Assembly: GCA_029641185.1 (NCBI GenBank)
Contig: JAPWGK010000018.1
Span: forward strand, 1,028,318-1,092,317
DNA: 64,000 nucleotides
Reading direction: 5' to 3'
Source of the DNA: Pseudofabraea citricarpa
Taxonomy: Eukaryota; Ascomycota; Leotiomycetes; Helotiales; Dermateaceae
Under the pieces are notes generated by a model. That model worked only from the letters and a program-made list of their open reading frames with translations. It was not told the origin of the DNA and searched no databases. Positions 13,272 through 25,575 of this stretch are shown one piece after another. Every line of letters starts with the position of its first letter. Positions within the stretch are counted from its first letter, which is position 1. The translations under genes were made by a program, and so were the position numbers.

Positions 13272-13915
13272 ATGCCTGTCTCCAAGAAAGCAAAGGTATG
13301 TGACCAGCACGAAGAGCAGGCGGCTGAGGAGAGGAGGAGGAAGGCTAACGTGCGGCATGGCAATAAATAGATCCAGCGTGAGCATCGTGCCGCTGATAAG
13401 GCTGGCACCAGAACTCCTGTCAAGCCTAACGGACTCCCTGTCAAGCCTCCGAAGCCTACCTCTATTGTTCGTTCTTTCTTTGCTCCCTGAACGAACCTCC
13501 CCCTCCTCTCTGCACATCTCCCCCCTAGAATCGTACGACGCAAACGCCGCGTCTGTTTGTCGTGGGTCGTGGGATTTATGTTTCTCCGGGGGGAGGTGCA
13601 TCATACAGTCAGCGGAAGTTTTACCTTGGCAAAGAAACAAAGAGGAAGCCCTGTGGGAACAGCCTTGCTCTCTGCCGAGCCTATTTCTTCCTGGAAGAGA
13701 CCTTGTGCAGATTCAGCAATAGACAGATGGAGAGATAGATAGTTGAGGGCCATTTTTGCTAACCAGCGGCCTCTGTGCACCAATAGTGCGCCAACTGCCG
13801 CAAGGAGATCGTCAACACCAACCTGAAGCAGCTCGAGGTACACGCCGAGACGCACGACCAGAAGGCGTGGCCCAAGGAGAAGTGCTGGCCCAAGGAATTC
13901 CCTGGCACGGCCTAG
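13272..13915 (+). CDS. small zinc-binding / 4F5-like protein
   Basis: Exons 13272-13295, 13371-13466 and 13787-13915 give 82 residues. The N-terminal half, MPVSKKAK then IQREHRAADKAG, is the basic 4F5/SERF-like segment. The C-terminal half has CANCRKEIVNTN and HAETH, the Cys2-His2 layout of the At2g23090-type zinc-binding family. Function is unknown in fungi; the family is small, conserved and nucleic-acid- or aggregation-linked. The start is the only ATG giving the conserved MPVSKKA opening; the first exon is just 24 nt. The first intron ends with a CTAAC branch signal and ATAG acceptor. The second intron is long for this window (320 nt), with a weak GTTCGT donor and a GCTAAC branch point. 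All joins are phase 0. Confidence 0.87.
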
Positions 13916-16900
13916 ATCTCGCGGATGCATGCTTGCACGGCTGGGAATAGAGATGCGTGAGAATTCGGGGTTGGGGATGGGGTATCATTTGGTTTTACAA
14001 TGGCGTTGGAACGATGGAGCAAATCAAATACCTAGGTAGAGCTCGTGTGGTCTGTGGAGTGTGGAGTGTTCTCGTAGGCTTTGGCTCTGTGGAAGTCGGG
14101 TCTGTGAGTGAGTGAGAGACGAGATGAATGGTGAATGGAAGATTTTTATGACTATTTCTCTTGCTTGCTTGTTTAAGCCTAGACTTGTCCTCGTGTCTCC
14201 GTGCGCTCTTTTTCATTCTCAGGTGGTGGTGTTAGTGATGGTGGCATTGTCACACTTCTCCACCCTTTGATATCTTCTAGTTGTTACTAGTCCAGGGCAA
14301 TTCACCAGCGTCTGGCGAAACTAACTCACTCACTCGCCCTTCCAGCACTAACTATCAATCGACCATCCATGTATCTATCTCAGGTAGATGGCAACGCTCG
14401 CCTTTCCTTCATCTTCAGATCTCTATACCAATAACCTGCAGCTGACCAGCCAGCCAGCCACCCAACCAGGCCAGGAACAAGCTATATCTACATGGTTAAA
14501 GTATAACTTTCACTCAGACAGTGTAGCCTTCGGAATTCAATAATTCCTTCAAACTCTCGCCCGATTATGAGCTTTTGCTTTTTTCTTTTTTTCTGATGCC
14601 GGTTATTAACTATTTCTGGTATCGAGTGTCAACAGAGAGACAGAGACAGAGAGTGTATTTTCTCTTGCTTGAAAAAAATAAGAAAAGGAGAAAAAATACA
14701 TGCGGAACTCATCTCAGCCCACTCTAGTGTGTGTACTCTGTACGTGTATCCCGATCCTTGCGACTGTTCTTTTTCTTTTTTCTTCTTTTTCTTTTTAAGA
14801 GATTGCCAGATTGGACATCCTGCTGGAAAAAGCTTGGACGGGCTTGTCTCTTTTTGGTCGTCTCATTACACGGTTGTAGCGATCCTTAGCTGCTCGGGCC
14901 GTGTTGGGATTGGATAGCATCAAGTGATGATATACCTCACCACCCTCTCTACCACACAGCAGATTGCAGGTTTACCACAGGACTGCTCTCTCCTTTTCTT
15001 CTTCTTCTTTCCTCTTCTAATCTTTTTTGTTCTCGGTCGGTGATGAGTCGATTCGTGATTTGTTTTCCATATTGTCATTTGCTATCCTGATCTGATGCTC
15101 GACGTAGACCTCCTCTCTGAAACTTCTTCCTGAGTTTTTGTTTCTTGTCGAGAGATTGGGGGAAGAGGGCTTTGGTCGGAAGACGCACTGCGAGGACCTC
15201 AGACCTGTGCGAACTGGCCTCTACGAAAGCGTTCGGTTCGGAGTTCCAAGATCCCCTTAGTGGGAACCGTTGAAGAACGGAGAAATCTCAGGGCGCATTG
15301 CAGGTAGAGAGGAGAAGCTCCAGAAGACGTGGGTCGTCGGCAACTCAATGACCTCTCTGTATTGAACTGGATCCTTGCGTGAAAGGAATTCGCCTGGAAT
15401 CTTGACAACTCATATCACGTCACGCGAAGGACAGAGGAAGCATTCCCCTCGAGGGTCTGTCTGATGTGATGGTTGGCGGGACAAATCACAAGCTTGCAAC
15501 AGGAAGTTCCGAAAAGAGCTCTTGCTGCCCGGCTTTGCTCTGCTATGGATATGCTGGAACCACTAGAACCAGCACACGGGAGGTAATAGGTATTGATTTG
15601 CGTGCTCGGCACGAATTACCGCCTGGGTTGGACTCTCGTTATACGATCGCTTGATTCTCCAGACTCGACAAGGTCAAAAGCCGGATTTGCCACTCTGACA
15701 TACGATAGAAAGCTGCTCGTCTTTTCTGGTCTCTGGAGAACCTATTTTGCCGTGTCAGAGAGAGAGAGAGGCTGAGAGATCGTGGGGTTTGAGCGAGAGT
15801 GAAATAATACCAGAGCGCGTTAGATTTTTGCCGTCATGTTTTGAGGATATGCAATGGTAATGTTCATGCTTGCCCATCGGTCTTGGAAGGAGTACTTGCT
15901 GAGAAAATGGCAAGGTGACCCGGGAGTCTTTCTTTCGGCTAAACCAAAGAGGCTCGCCAGCAAGGAATATTATCGTGGACAAGTGTATTGATGGTCTATC
16001 TAAGTCAAGGAGATGGAGGTTTTTCCACCAGGGATTCCACTTTATTTTATTGTGTTGTGACAAACCATCTTCTGCTGCTCTACTTGCGACTTTGGCCATG
16101 CCACACCAACCGTCGCTCTGTTTCTTGAGTGGCGTGGGACATTCTTTCAATCTCGGGTCTTCAGTACGGACGTAATGCATCTGATTGGCTAAGCACCAGT
16201 GGATAGTCCATGTATGTATGGTTTGGATCTAGAAGTCGTCATGGTTGAAGAGGTGAGTGGGAAAGAAGCGCTCGTTACTGTCATTTCACTCATTGCACGC
16301 TTGCCTCCTTAGAGCTGAACCGGGCGATTTCTTTTGATAATGTAAAGAAGTTTGATCTTGCACTCAGCACCAATATCGGATACTACTTGCATAGCTACCT
16401 ACCTACCTGGGTAGGTGGTGTCATTCTCAGAGAGATTCTGGCTAAGGTATTTGGCTGTGTGGAAGTACAGATGATCGGAGAAGGATAATGGTACGGTCTA
16501 GCGGAGGAGAAGACATATCTCGAGTGACTCTTCTCCATCTCTCTGTATCCCTACAAGAGTATAGGTATGTAAAGAAAATAAACTCACAACCCCTCCTATA
16601 ACTCCAGAATCCACCTAGTGAGAAATCCGCCGTATCTGACTTGTTCGGCGCTTGGTCGTCGCTAAGGGGCTGAAGAAGTTCGGATGACGAGTAGATGGCA
16701 TGTGCACTTGTTGTGCATTATTCTGCTCTTGGTAGAAGCGGAAGCAGCAAACGACGGGAGTGACTGGTCTTTAGCGAGTGACTGACTCGACTGTACCTGC
16801 ATTGAACCCTTCTCGTGCACACAAAGATGGGTACACTTGAAACTCATGCGAAAACGAAGACATTGTAGTTTGGTTTGGGTTGATTGTTATTTTGTGATTA

Positions 16901-17145
16901 CCATTACTTCGTCATAATAAACCCATGGGTTCGTTTGTTCACTGGCATGTCCATCCAGCCAATGCTTCCAGAAAGAGAAAACTCCTAATCATGTATGCCA
17001 TAATCCCCATTTACTGAACCGGGAATCCCATAAAGCAAATGCCGCTCCAATCCCAATCCCAATCCGAACCCGAATGCCATAAAGCCTTCCCATGCCATGC
17101 AATTGAGTCTGCCTCACAGACCTAGCCCCAGAAAGTTTCTCAACC
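13916..17145. other. 3.2-kb intergenic region
   Basis: No coding frame with a recognisable motif on either strand. Polypyrimidine and CT-rich tracts occur at 14760-14800 and 14990-15030. A short GTAGGT/ACCTAC palindromic stretch lies at about 16393-16420. Confidence 0.5.
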
Positions 17146-17769
17146 TCAGATAAAAGCCCGTCTCACGAGCACCGCATTACAAGTCGGGTTCTGCGGCTCA
17201 CCATCGCCCATGACCCACGCAAGCGTCGTATAGCTGTATCCAGTGTAGTAGGTATCGCAGACATACCAGCGATAGTAAGCCACCAGGGTCCCATCATAAG
17301 GCGGGGGGAGGCGATCATCGATATAGGCTTGGATATTCAGAAAATTGTACTTATCGAACGCCATGAGCGTATCACCATAACCGGGCTCCAGCAAAGGTAG
17401 AGCGACGTTCGATGCGAGGTTATAGGTAAGGCCGAGTGGCGACGAGAGGTTGAAGTTACCTCCGCGCAGCTCCCATGTCACATAGCCTTGCTCCCCGTCT
17501 ATGCTGCTGGTGTTGCTCCCGGATGACGATGACGACGTGTTGAAGGTAAACTGTGTCGATTGCGGTGGCTCGCCGTAGCTGGGCTTTCCACCCACGCACA
17601 GTGCTTCGATTGCAGCTCCGGCATGGCAGGCTGAGAGAGCAGACCCGTTCAGTGTGGTGTTGGCCGATATGAGGATCAGTTGGAAGGGTGCGGATTGGTT
17701 GGTGAACTGGGCAAGAGCCGGAGTGCATATCGCCAGGGCGAGCAGACGGCCGAGGAGGGATGTCTTCAT
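17146..17769 (-). CDS. small secreted protein, uncharacterised
   Basis: A single exon of 207 residues. The start at 17769 was preferred to the upstream in-frame ATG (17823) because it opens a classic signal peptide (MKTSLLGRLLALAICTPALA, cleavage after ALA). The mature part has paired cysteines (about residues 47 and 57, and two near the C-terminus), several N-glycosylation sequons, a Ser/Asn-rich linker and a Tyr/Trp-rich C-terminal half (YYRWYVC). No catalytic motif is recognised. The form resembles a widespread family of ~200-residue secreted ascomycete proteins with an internal beta-rich domain; I cannot name it with confidence. It may be extracellular or cell-wall associated. Confidence 0.72.
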   Translation of the reverse strand: MKTSLLGRLLALAICTPALAQFTNQSAPFQLILISANTTLNGSALSACHAGAAIEALCVGGKPSYGEPPQSTQFTFNTSSSSSGSNTSSIDGEQGYVTWELRGGNFNLSSPLGLTYNLASNVALPLLEPGYGDTLMAFDKYNFLNIQAYIDDRLPPPYDGTLVAYYRWYVCDTYYTGYSYTTLAWVMGDGEPQNPTCNAVLVRRAFI

Positions 17770-20700
17770 GGTTATTTCTTTGGGGGATTGATTGATGTTT
17801 GTGATAGAGTAAGTGAGAAACAAGAAAGTCTTGTTCGATGGTGTGATATGGAGAAGAAGAACTGATGATGATGGATGTAGGAGAAAAGGAAAAGGGAACA
17901 GAAGAGGTGAGGTGAGGTCTTTTATAAAGCAGAGAAACAGCTGCCTTCCCCCTCTTTCTGTCTAAGCACCTACATATGTTTCTTCAGTCTTCCTGCCACT
18001 TGACAATTGGGAAGTGACGATAGTCTCCCTTGCGCAACCAGCGACCAGCAAAACCAGCAACCAGCGACCGACGGCCCGACCGCATGACGTTGAAAAAACC
18101 TCGTATTGCGCAGATCGCCAGGGAAAGATCTACACGGCCTTCTTCCATTCGAGTCGCTTTCTTTTCTCCGCGACGCCCTGAAGCTTACTTTGGTGAACGG
18201 GGTTTTTGATTCGTCGTGCCGTCTATTCTTTTTCATCGTCTATCTTTTTGGTGTGGTCGTTTTATTTATCAGATGAGTTGAAGACGGAACTTTGTGCTTC
18301 GTCTCGTATCTTTCTCTTCCTTCTCTCGGTGGCTTGCTTCTTCACATATGCACGTCACACTTCCTCGTCCTTGCCTCTCCACAAAAAAATATTCACCGAC
18401 TCCAGCCTCGTTGGTGGCAGTGGCAGTGGCGGGACATGATTTAGAGTCTGGGGGAGATCGCAATGTTGTTCCTTAGGTAAGCGACGAAACTTGTTTCCCT
18501 CCATCTTGATCCTCTCGACCCTGACGATCTGTGGAGTATTGACTTGTTTCACGTAGATTCCTGGGGAGCATCATAAATTATGGATTTTCTGGAGACTTTT
18601 AATTTGGCACACGTGATTATCATCTCTCCGGTTTCCTTTTCCCTCTATGTCTGATGCACCGCGGGGTGCTGACATCATTGTCAGCATTTATACTTTTTTT
18701 TTTCTCTTTCGGTCTTTGGGAGGGTAGCTTCGAATCTCGTGTTTCGTTTCGTAGCACTTTTGTTTGGCGTTTTTGGGGATACGAGAGAGAGTTGCATTCC
18801 TTCTACCACCTATACCACCTCATGCTTACGGGTCTGGTGATCTGTAGCACCACCTACCTCAGTTCCAATTCAATTCAATTGAATTCGATAGTCTGGCGGG
18901 GCGAAAGATCTCGGGTATATCGACGGGTATGAGTGTTCAAGATATTAATATTGTTACTTGATGCAGGATTTTATTGTCCTTGCAACAAATGAGCACTTTC
19001 CTCATCTCTTCACGACACGGAACCCTGCGTCGATACTCGGTCAACTGCATCTCGTATCCCGTCCTTACTGTACTGCGTACATTGCATCTGCATGCAACTC
19101 TAACACGAACACTGCAGTAGAGTAGATATTACCTCTCTCTATCACTTCTCACTTCTCGCTTGTATAGCGATGGCGATGGCGACGGTGAGGGTGGTTCATT
19201 TCGATCATGCAAGTCTTGATACGGTCTCTAATTCGCAGAGCGCGGCGGGGTTTCTCATAAATGTGATTCTGTGAGTGGCTTATTCAGCGGTTCTTTTTTA
19301 CGTGTCACTCACATGTTGTGTTGCACGATAAGGTATGTCATGATTTCTGCATGGCGTTTGATGTGAGATGGGGTGACGTTTATTTATTTGGAGATAGACA
19401 ACCAGACTCTCGAAAGGTCTGATATCAGTGTGACCTGACCCGTTAGAGAAGAAAACCCGATCGTTGATCATCGCATTTCTGGCACGTTGACATACCTGAC
19501 GGAAGAACGTCGCACTGACCGAGCATACTTCGAATCTTGTTTCTGATCCCGCAGAAATTGTTATGGGGCACTGCACCTCTTGAAATTGTGTGGCTTGCTC
19601 GACCTGGTTTCAATGGCTTGAGACTCAAGGATTCCTGAAGGTTGTGTAATTTGTCCTCCAAGGTTGCATGCCCTTCTATGATGATAAGCTGAGCAAGTCC
19701 AGTGCTGCTGGACAATAAATTGAAGCTTATTACAATCGGTTCCTGAATAACTTGTCGAGTTTTGCCGTCTCCTTGTTGACCGACGACGGCGTGATCACAT
19801 GAACAAGCACCAAATGAAAAGGTGCACTCTCGGAAACGGACCACATCATGTTATGGTTGGACTCTGGAGTAAGTGGGACACAGCTTTCGACCACACACTC
19901 TTTGATTCGTTACTTTCGAAGCTATCATAGCTAAAAGTAATGTTCGTCGTAGGCTTGCTCGCTTAGCGTGGGATAGCCTCAATTGTGAGTCCTTTTTTTT
20001 TTTTAGTCTGGTGGTCGCATTGCCAGATTCGTTGCAACTTCCACAAGCTGCGATGTTTCAAACATATATCAATCAACAGGCTGTCTTCTTTTTTTCTTTT
20101 ATATATTATCCAATCATTATTACATGCTGCAAGTTTTAGACCAAGACGGAAAAACCTCGAATCGTCCCGCTGTCATTGGCCCATACGCTAGAGAAACTCC
20201 CTGTTTAGGCTCCCCAGCGTCTTGAACGCTCCGCACTTCCTGGTTGAAGTTATTTTGTGGGGGCCAGTAGTCTGGGGAACCTCCTGTGAACTGTAAATTA
20301 AGGTTCCGCATGACGATTGGTTTAAGTCGAGTGATTCTTTTAGAGGAAAAACTCATCTTTTAGTTATCCGTGTTCTTCTTACTTCTGTTAGATGATCCCG
20401 CTTTTTTAATTTATTAAGGATGTTTTGATCAGTTCTACACATAATGCTGGTTTAAGCTGATATCGTCGGTGTTGCCATAAAGCATCTTTTTCTTTTTCCT
20501 TTCTCCTTTCTCCGGATAACTACACTTAGGGGGGGATGACATAGCACAGACACTATACTTGTATCCATTGTCTCACATGCTAAGTGTTTTCTATTCTTCC
20601 TCATGTCATGTTTTTAGAAACACGCAGTGCCACGTGTCTATCTTTTAGTATCAGATGGTAAATCATCCGTCGCTAAACTAAGTATATAGCTTCCCGACCA

Positions 20701-20921
20701 TAAATGCTTCACTTTTTGGTACGGTCCACATACCCGTAATAGCAGTCTTAGATAGCCTCTCGGAAGAAGCATAAACAGCCAGGCTCCAGCTCTCCCACTT
20801 TTCCTTTCAGTCAAAATATCACACGGCACACGCGACATTGCACACGGAAATCCATCACAAAAATTCGATTATTATTAAGAAACCAGCCAATTTTAAGACA
20901 GCAATCAAGGTATACCAGAAT
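17770..20921. other. 3.1-kb intergenic region
   Basis: Divergent spacer between the secreted protein and the next plus-strand gene. No gene seen. A perfect short palindrome (CAATTCAATTGAATT-type) occurs near 18870, and T-rich tracts occur at 18690 and 19988. Confidence 0.5.
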
Positions 20922-21833
20922 ATGGATGCTCGTCTGTCTAGAGAATCAACCTACTCCCAGCTGCAGGGCGACACGCCGCGGAATTCCCAAGTCCGAACCC
21001 ACGGATCCAGCCGACCCAGTCTGGAGAGCATCCCGCCAGGGTTATATGTCGTTCGGGAAGATGGGGAGATTATCACGAATCACTCCCTTCCAGTATACCG
21101 GGTGCATAACGGCGGAGTAACCAATTCTTACAAGATGCCGAGATTCGACGTCCCGGATCAGGTTGGCATCTACGAGCTGTCCTTCCTCCATGAGCGGAAG
21201 CGGGGATATAAGGTCGCATCGTCTCAAGACAGCACCAGAATATACTGTACGGGAATGACGAATTGGACGCGAAGAGGCGTTGCGGATATACTGTTCTACG
21301 ATCATATGGAGAGTTCCGCGGACCAAAACCAAGAGAATACCCACACAGACAATCCGCACGAACAGCAGACGTGCTCGGAAGGAAATGAAAACCAACCGAA
21401 ATTATTAGTAACGGTCAATTTCCAAGACTTCAACGAATACCCCCTTGTCATGATCGAGGGCCACAGGAAAGAAGAAGTGATGAGAGAAGACCGCGAGTGT
21501 CGATTCGTATCGAATATCATCAATGAGAGAGGGGAAATACAGAGCGAGGGGTTTCAGTGGCGGAAGAGTTCCTCAGCTCAAACACCGTGGTATAGAAAAT
21601 CGCGAGATGTGCAGCTAGTCTATATGAGGACCGGGGATATCGTGGCGTTGTTCAGGAAGAACAAATCGATAGGGAGTAATAAGGTCGGCACGTTGACCTT
21701 TCTCGATGATAGGGCTGAGCTCGGTGGTGAGTTAAGGGCTATGACTATTGTGTCGCAGATTGTGATGGTAGAGGCCAAGAAGAGGAAGTTTCATCCTAGG
21801 GCCGTTCTGGCAAGAATGTTTCTTGATTGGTGA
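20922..21833 (+). CDS. probable tubby/LURP-one-fold protein
   Basis: A single exon of 303 residues from the ATG at 20922. An in-frame ATG at 20838 would add 28 residues without motif and lies in the likely leader. The body reads as alternating short beta-strands: an N-terminal half ending near YELSFLHERKRGY, a charged linker rich in Asn/Glu/His, then a C-terminal half with FQWRKSS and LVYMRTGDIVALFRK, then a KVGTLTFLDD strand and a final hydrophobic helix-like segment (MTIVSQIVMVEAKKRKF). The F-x-W-R then G-x-x-V-A-x-F pattern with a terminal hydrophobic helix is seen in fungal LURP-one/tubby C-terminal-like proteins. That assignment is by pattern only. Role unknown. Confidence 0.6.
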   Translation: MDARLSRESTYSQLQGDTPRNSQVRTHGSSRPSLESIPPGLYVVREDGEIITNHSLPVYRVHNGGVTNSYKMPRFDVPDQVGIYELSFLHERKRGYKVASSQDSTRIYCTGMTNWTRRGVADILFYDHMESSADQNQENTHTDNPHEQQTCSEGNENQPKLLVTVNFQDFNEYPLVMIEGHRKEEVMREDRECRFVSNIINERGEIQSEGFQWRKSSSAQTPWYRKSRDVQLVYMRTGDIVALFRKNKSIGSNKVGTLTFLDDRAELGGELRAMTIVSQIVMVEAKKRKFHPRAVLARMFLDW

Positions 21834-22418
21834 GGGCGGTTTTTTTGCTGTTTGGTATTTGCGGTTTTTTGGACTTGCGGAGAAGGGGGAAGGATTTTCC
21901 ATGTTCTATACCCACGAAATGAGACAGCTTGCCGGGATAGACATTGCCACATCTGTGTGAGAGCTGACCGAGGAAGTGTTGATGTAAAGCAAAGTACAGC
22001 GGATCAGGTAGTAAGATTTGCGAACTTGAGATTAAGCACTAAAGAAAACAGGTAGTAATGAGACGTTTAACAGAAATACATCAGAGAATAACACGGGATT
22101 TGGTATGATGCTAGATAAAAATCGTGTTGTTTCTTACTAGGCTAGCTAGGTAAGTATATTCGAAGTATCGGCGGCTTCATAGATAGGAGTAAACATTGAA
22201 TTGATGACAGATTTTGCTGCAGTGGATACCATCAAAATTCTTCGACATACAAGAAACGGAAATTAAATACTCCCACTTTCAATCAAGGAGAACTTTTATC
22301 TGCGTCGATCGCCTCTGGCTTCTGGCCATAAATGACATATCTAACCCATCAGTATTTTTTTTTTCTTTCTTTTTTTTTGAGAGCCATGTTTCAAAGATCA
22401 TGCAAGGAAATTTGTCAC
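21834..22418. other. intergenic, no gene seen
   Basis: Spacer between convergent genes; contains a T-rich tract near 22350. Nothing further recognised. Confidence 0.5.
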
Positions 22419-23565
22419 TCACACCAGCCAATATTGATGAATACTCTTGTTACGCCACTCTGCTCTGACCTTTATCAAAAGAGCTTCGAGCTCATCTGGA
22501 GTCCACTTCAACAAGCGAGTAAATATGGCCATACTTAGACCAGAAACACCATCCAGCAGACCTCCAAGAGCTAAGAGACCCGCTTCTCTGAGCCTCTTGT
22601 CTTTTGCCCATGGTCCAATGGGTAGCTTGAATTTCTTTACAACAACGTTGATAAGACCTGCATCCTTGAAATGGGCTTCTATCGTCTCGGCTGAGATGCG
22701 TGTATTGATGCCTGCCATCAATGCGCCTTCGTTGAAAAGGTCATGCCATTTTACACTTGCACTATCCTTCGGCAAGCTACCATCGTCACAGCTTGGGAAG
22801 TTCATAAATTCCTGCGCTTCCATCCATCCACCTGGTTTCAAGGTTCGATAGGCTTCTGCAAGATACTTTGGCCAGTCTTTCACGGCGATACCACTTGTCA
22901 CTCTGTTATGGACCAAATCGAAATGATTATCATCATACAGCCAAGGCTTCTCAAAGTCATCTATTCGAAACTCCACATTTGGCGGAACCCATCGAGGCTG
23001 AATTGGAGATAAATCCGTGCCGATAACCTATCAATTGAATTTAGTGAGAACTACATGTGAGTAATAACCTATATGGCCAATACCCTTATGAATGAGTGTC
23101 AAATTAGGAAACGCACATCGTACCTTTGCTGATGGGAACATGTCACCGACATCCATGCACCATATTCCCGTTCCAGTACCTTGATCGATAATCAATTGAG
23201 GATTTGGTCCAATTGGTGCATAAAACGGCTTGTTTTCGAGGAGAATGCGGATAGCATGGTAGTGGATATCCATGCGCTCTTGTTCATCTGCATCATTTGG
23301 CATCATATATTTGCCAGCCTCGTATGCATGATACGTCCGTCCATTTTCTGATGTATATGCATATATACTTGAAGTCAAAGACGAAGTAGACGAGCCCCTA
23401 ATAAAGTCAGAACCAAACCCAACCTAAGTCTGACAGAAAACCTACAAATTTTCTCCATAGCTTGAATCGAGATCTTCCTATGTAGACCTTTTAGTATTTC
23501 GGCCATGCTAACTGGGAAGTGGAACTCACATCACCATCGGGCAGTGCAACAATTGGATCAGCCAT
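22419..23565 (-). CDS. LaeA-like SAM-dependent methyltransferase
   Basis: Exons, in transcript order, 23565-23530, 23477-23446 (32 nt), 23397-23124 and 23027-22419 give 316 residues. The acidic EDLDSSYGEN segment, then ENGRTYHAY and PNDADEQERMDI, then motif I DQGTGTGIW and the post-I acidic residue in VIGTDLSPIQPRWVPPN are the standard layout of the fungal LaeA-like/UMTA methyltransferases. The motif FRIDDFEKPW and the LKPGGWMEAQE strand follow. Members are nuclear or cytosolic and often act in secondary metabolism or its regulation; substrates are mostly unknown. The two small 5' exons were placed because only this splicing links the start ATG to the conserved SSYGEN stretch and keeps frame. 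The last join restores the motif around VIGTD. The gene sits at the edge of the metabolic region. Confidence 0.87.
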
Positions 23566-25575
23566 ATCAAGAAAGGAAGACTTAGAGTTCCATCGGTATA
23601 AAACGCAAGAAGAAAAAGGAGATTCGAGAACGACAGAATTCTTTTAAAACACGCCTCGGCAGCTAACCGCAGGATGTGCGCAAACACAGAGCCATAATAT
23701 CCTAGAATATACCATCTCCGAGGCATGGACATTTTAACGGAAGGAAACAAGACTCACCTTCCCTTGCTGAGTTGTATTTTCGGGTTGGACTCCATTAGCG
23801 GACGTTCTTGCATCGGGTATCCAGATTCACACCGCACAACCACTATGGCGGTACCCAATTATCCTCATCAAACGACTTCAACAGCCCACAATCATGAAGA
23901 TGTAAATTCCCATTTCGTCTCACTCTGGTCCTTACCAAACATTCATAGCCTTCGGAAGACGTTGTTTACTTGCATGATAAGCGATTCGTTCCAGGCATGA
24001 TCTTTTCATGTGGTATGGTGCTCCACAGCATGCTACTTAAATACATCATGCGCAATAAGACAAAAATGAATGCAATTGCAGTCGATCACCGAGACCATTG
24101 GAATTCTGTTTTTGGATGAGGTAGCAAGGTTCACACGATGATTGCGAATGCACCTTTCTAGCATCGTGCTATTATGCTATCGCGGTGATTAAGATGCGTT
24201 TTCCCATCGATTAAATGGTGTCGTGTATCCAATACATGTTCAGCAGATATCTTTGCAAAAGCGCTTTTCTAACTTTGCAACAGTGGTTAACCAATGGCAA
24301 GTATGAGAAAGATGAAATCAACACCCGGGGTGGAAATATTGCTGAAGAACTCGGACGTGCCTCTGACGCTCAAACATTATTGTCAACTACTATATGATTG
24401 TGCATAGCAGCCTTTCTATTGGGAGGGACAAGGCTTTTAATACCCCTCGATTTAAAAGCCTGATGTAGAAAACGGTTGAGGTACAGTCTCGTCCGAGAGT
24501 CGCGATCGTTCGCTACCGAATCAGACCATGTTCCAGTTTTAGGGAGCGGCAGGCTAGAATGATAGCTGTCAGGGGGAATGGTCAGCGGAGCATCGAAAGA
24601 GTCGAGGTTAACTTACTTACTGGATCTGATATTGGCTGTTGCTTAGCATTAAACCAATATGGCGATCAAGTTGCAAGTCCCTGTCCTTTCAGTTGCACTG
24701 ACCGGAGAGCTTTAAGCTGTGGACAACAGTTCGATGAATCTGGTTGGTAAATGTCTCCGCAACGGTTATGTAAGCTCTGATTAAGCCATCGCCGCTGCGC
24801 TGCATCACCAACTTGATTCGTTGATTTCTTGATTATTCGCAACTTCTGGTCCTGACACTCATGTTCCTCCACAACTGGCCTCGCAGGTTTTTGGTTGCAA
24901 CCGAACATTTCGAATTGAGCAATGAATCTGAGATGCGACTGTGCACTTGTATCGTCCTTTGAGAGCTGAGCGACTCCGTAATTCCACGGTTCGTTCCAAA
25001 GCGACGCCCTCCCCCTTGGCGTTTTACACGACGATGGCTCCACGGAGCTGTAAAGGGTGGGGATAGAGTTAATTTCTATGGGGCTATGTCGCTTTGATCA
25101 GCGGCTGAACCATGGAGGAGCTCCGACATTCTGTACCGCTGCGAAAGTGTAAGTTGCGGGTGGCGTCCAATCCGAAATGTTTATCAAAGGTTTCAAGAAC
25201 AGAATGCATTGTTCAAGACTGTATCAGTTCTGTCGCAGTGGCTCTAGCCTCTGATAACGCAAATTGATATCATTGATTCCTGTGGCGAGAATCTGGTTAT
25301 TTCCCTATTATTTTGTAGTATCATCCCTGTGCAAACATCTTCTTCTCAGTTGCACAGTCCCTACCAGCGTGGGTGAGTGTGTTCCAGCCCTCCGGTCCTG
25401 ACAACTATCAGGTTTCCCTCGTGGCAAGTCTTTCTTTCTTGTACTGTAACACCACCCCAGACATTATCATATTTTCATTATTCCTATTATATCAACAATT
25501 TCCCCCTCTTCTGTCTTGCGATGTTCTAAAGACCACCATTGAAATTCGTCATTGAAATCATTGATAGTCATCAAA
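23566..25575. other. 2-kb divergent intergenic region
   Basis: Between the divergent methyltransferase and OPT transporter genes. No conserved coding frame seen. Confidence 0.5.

Noticed and set aside
13105..13722. A 205-codon open frame across the small zinc-binding gene
   Set aside because: It overlaps all exons in the wrong frame, has no motif and reads Leu/Ser/Arg-rich; the spliced 82-residue protein explains the conserved sequence.
20838..20921. Earlier ATG of the tubby-like gene
   Set aside because: Adds 28 residues of poor context; the next ATG gives a cleaner start. Not excluded.
23526..23750. 74-codon frame on the minus strand near the methyltransferase start
   Set aside because: Overlaps the first exon in another frame and has no motif.
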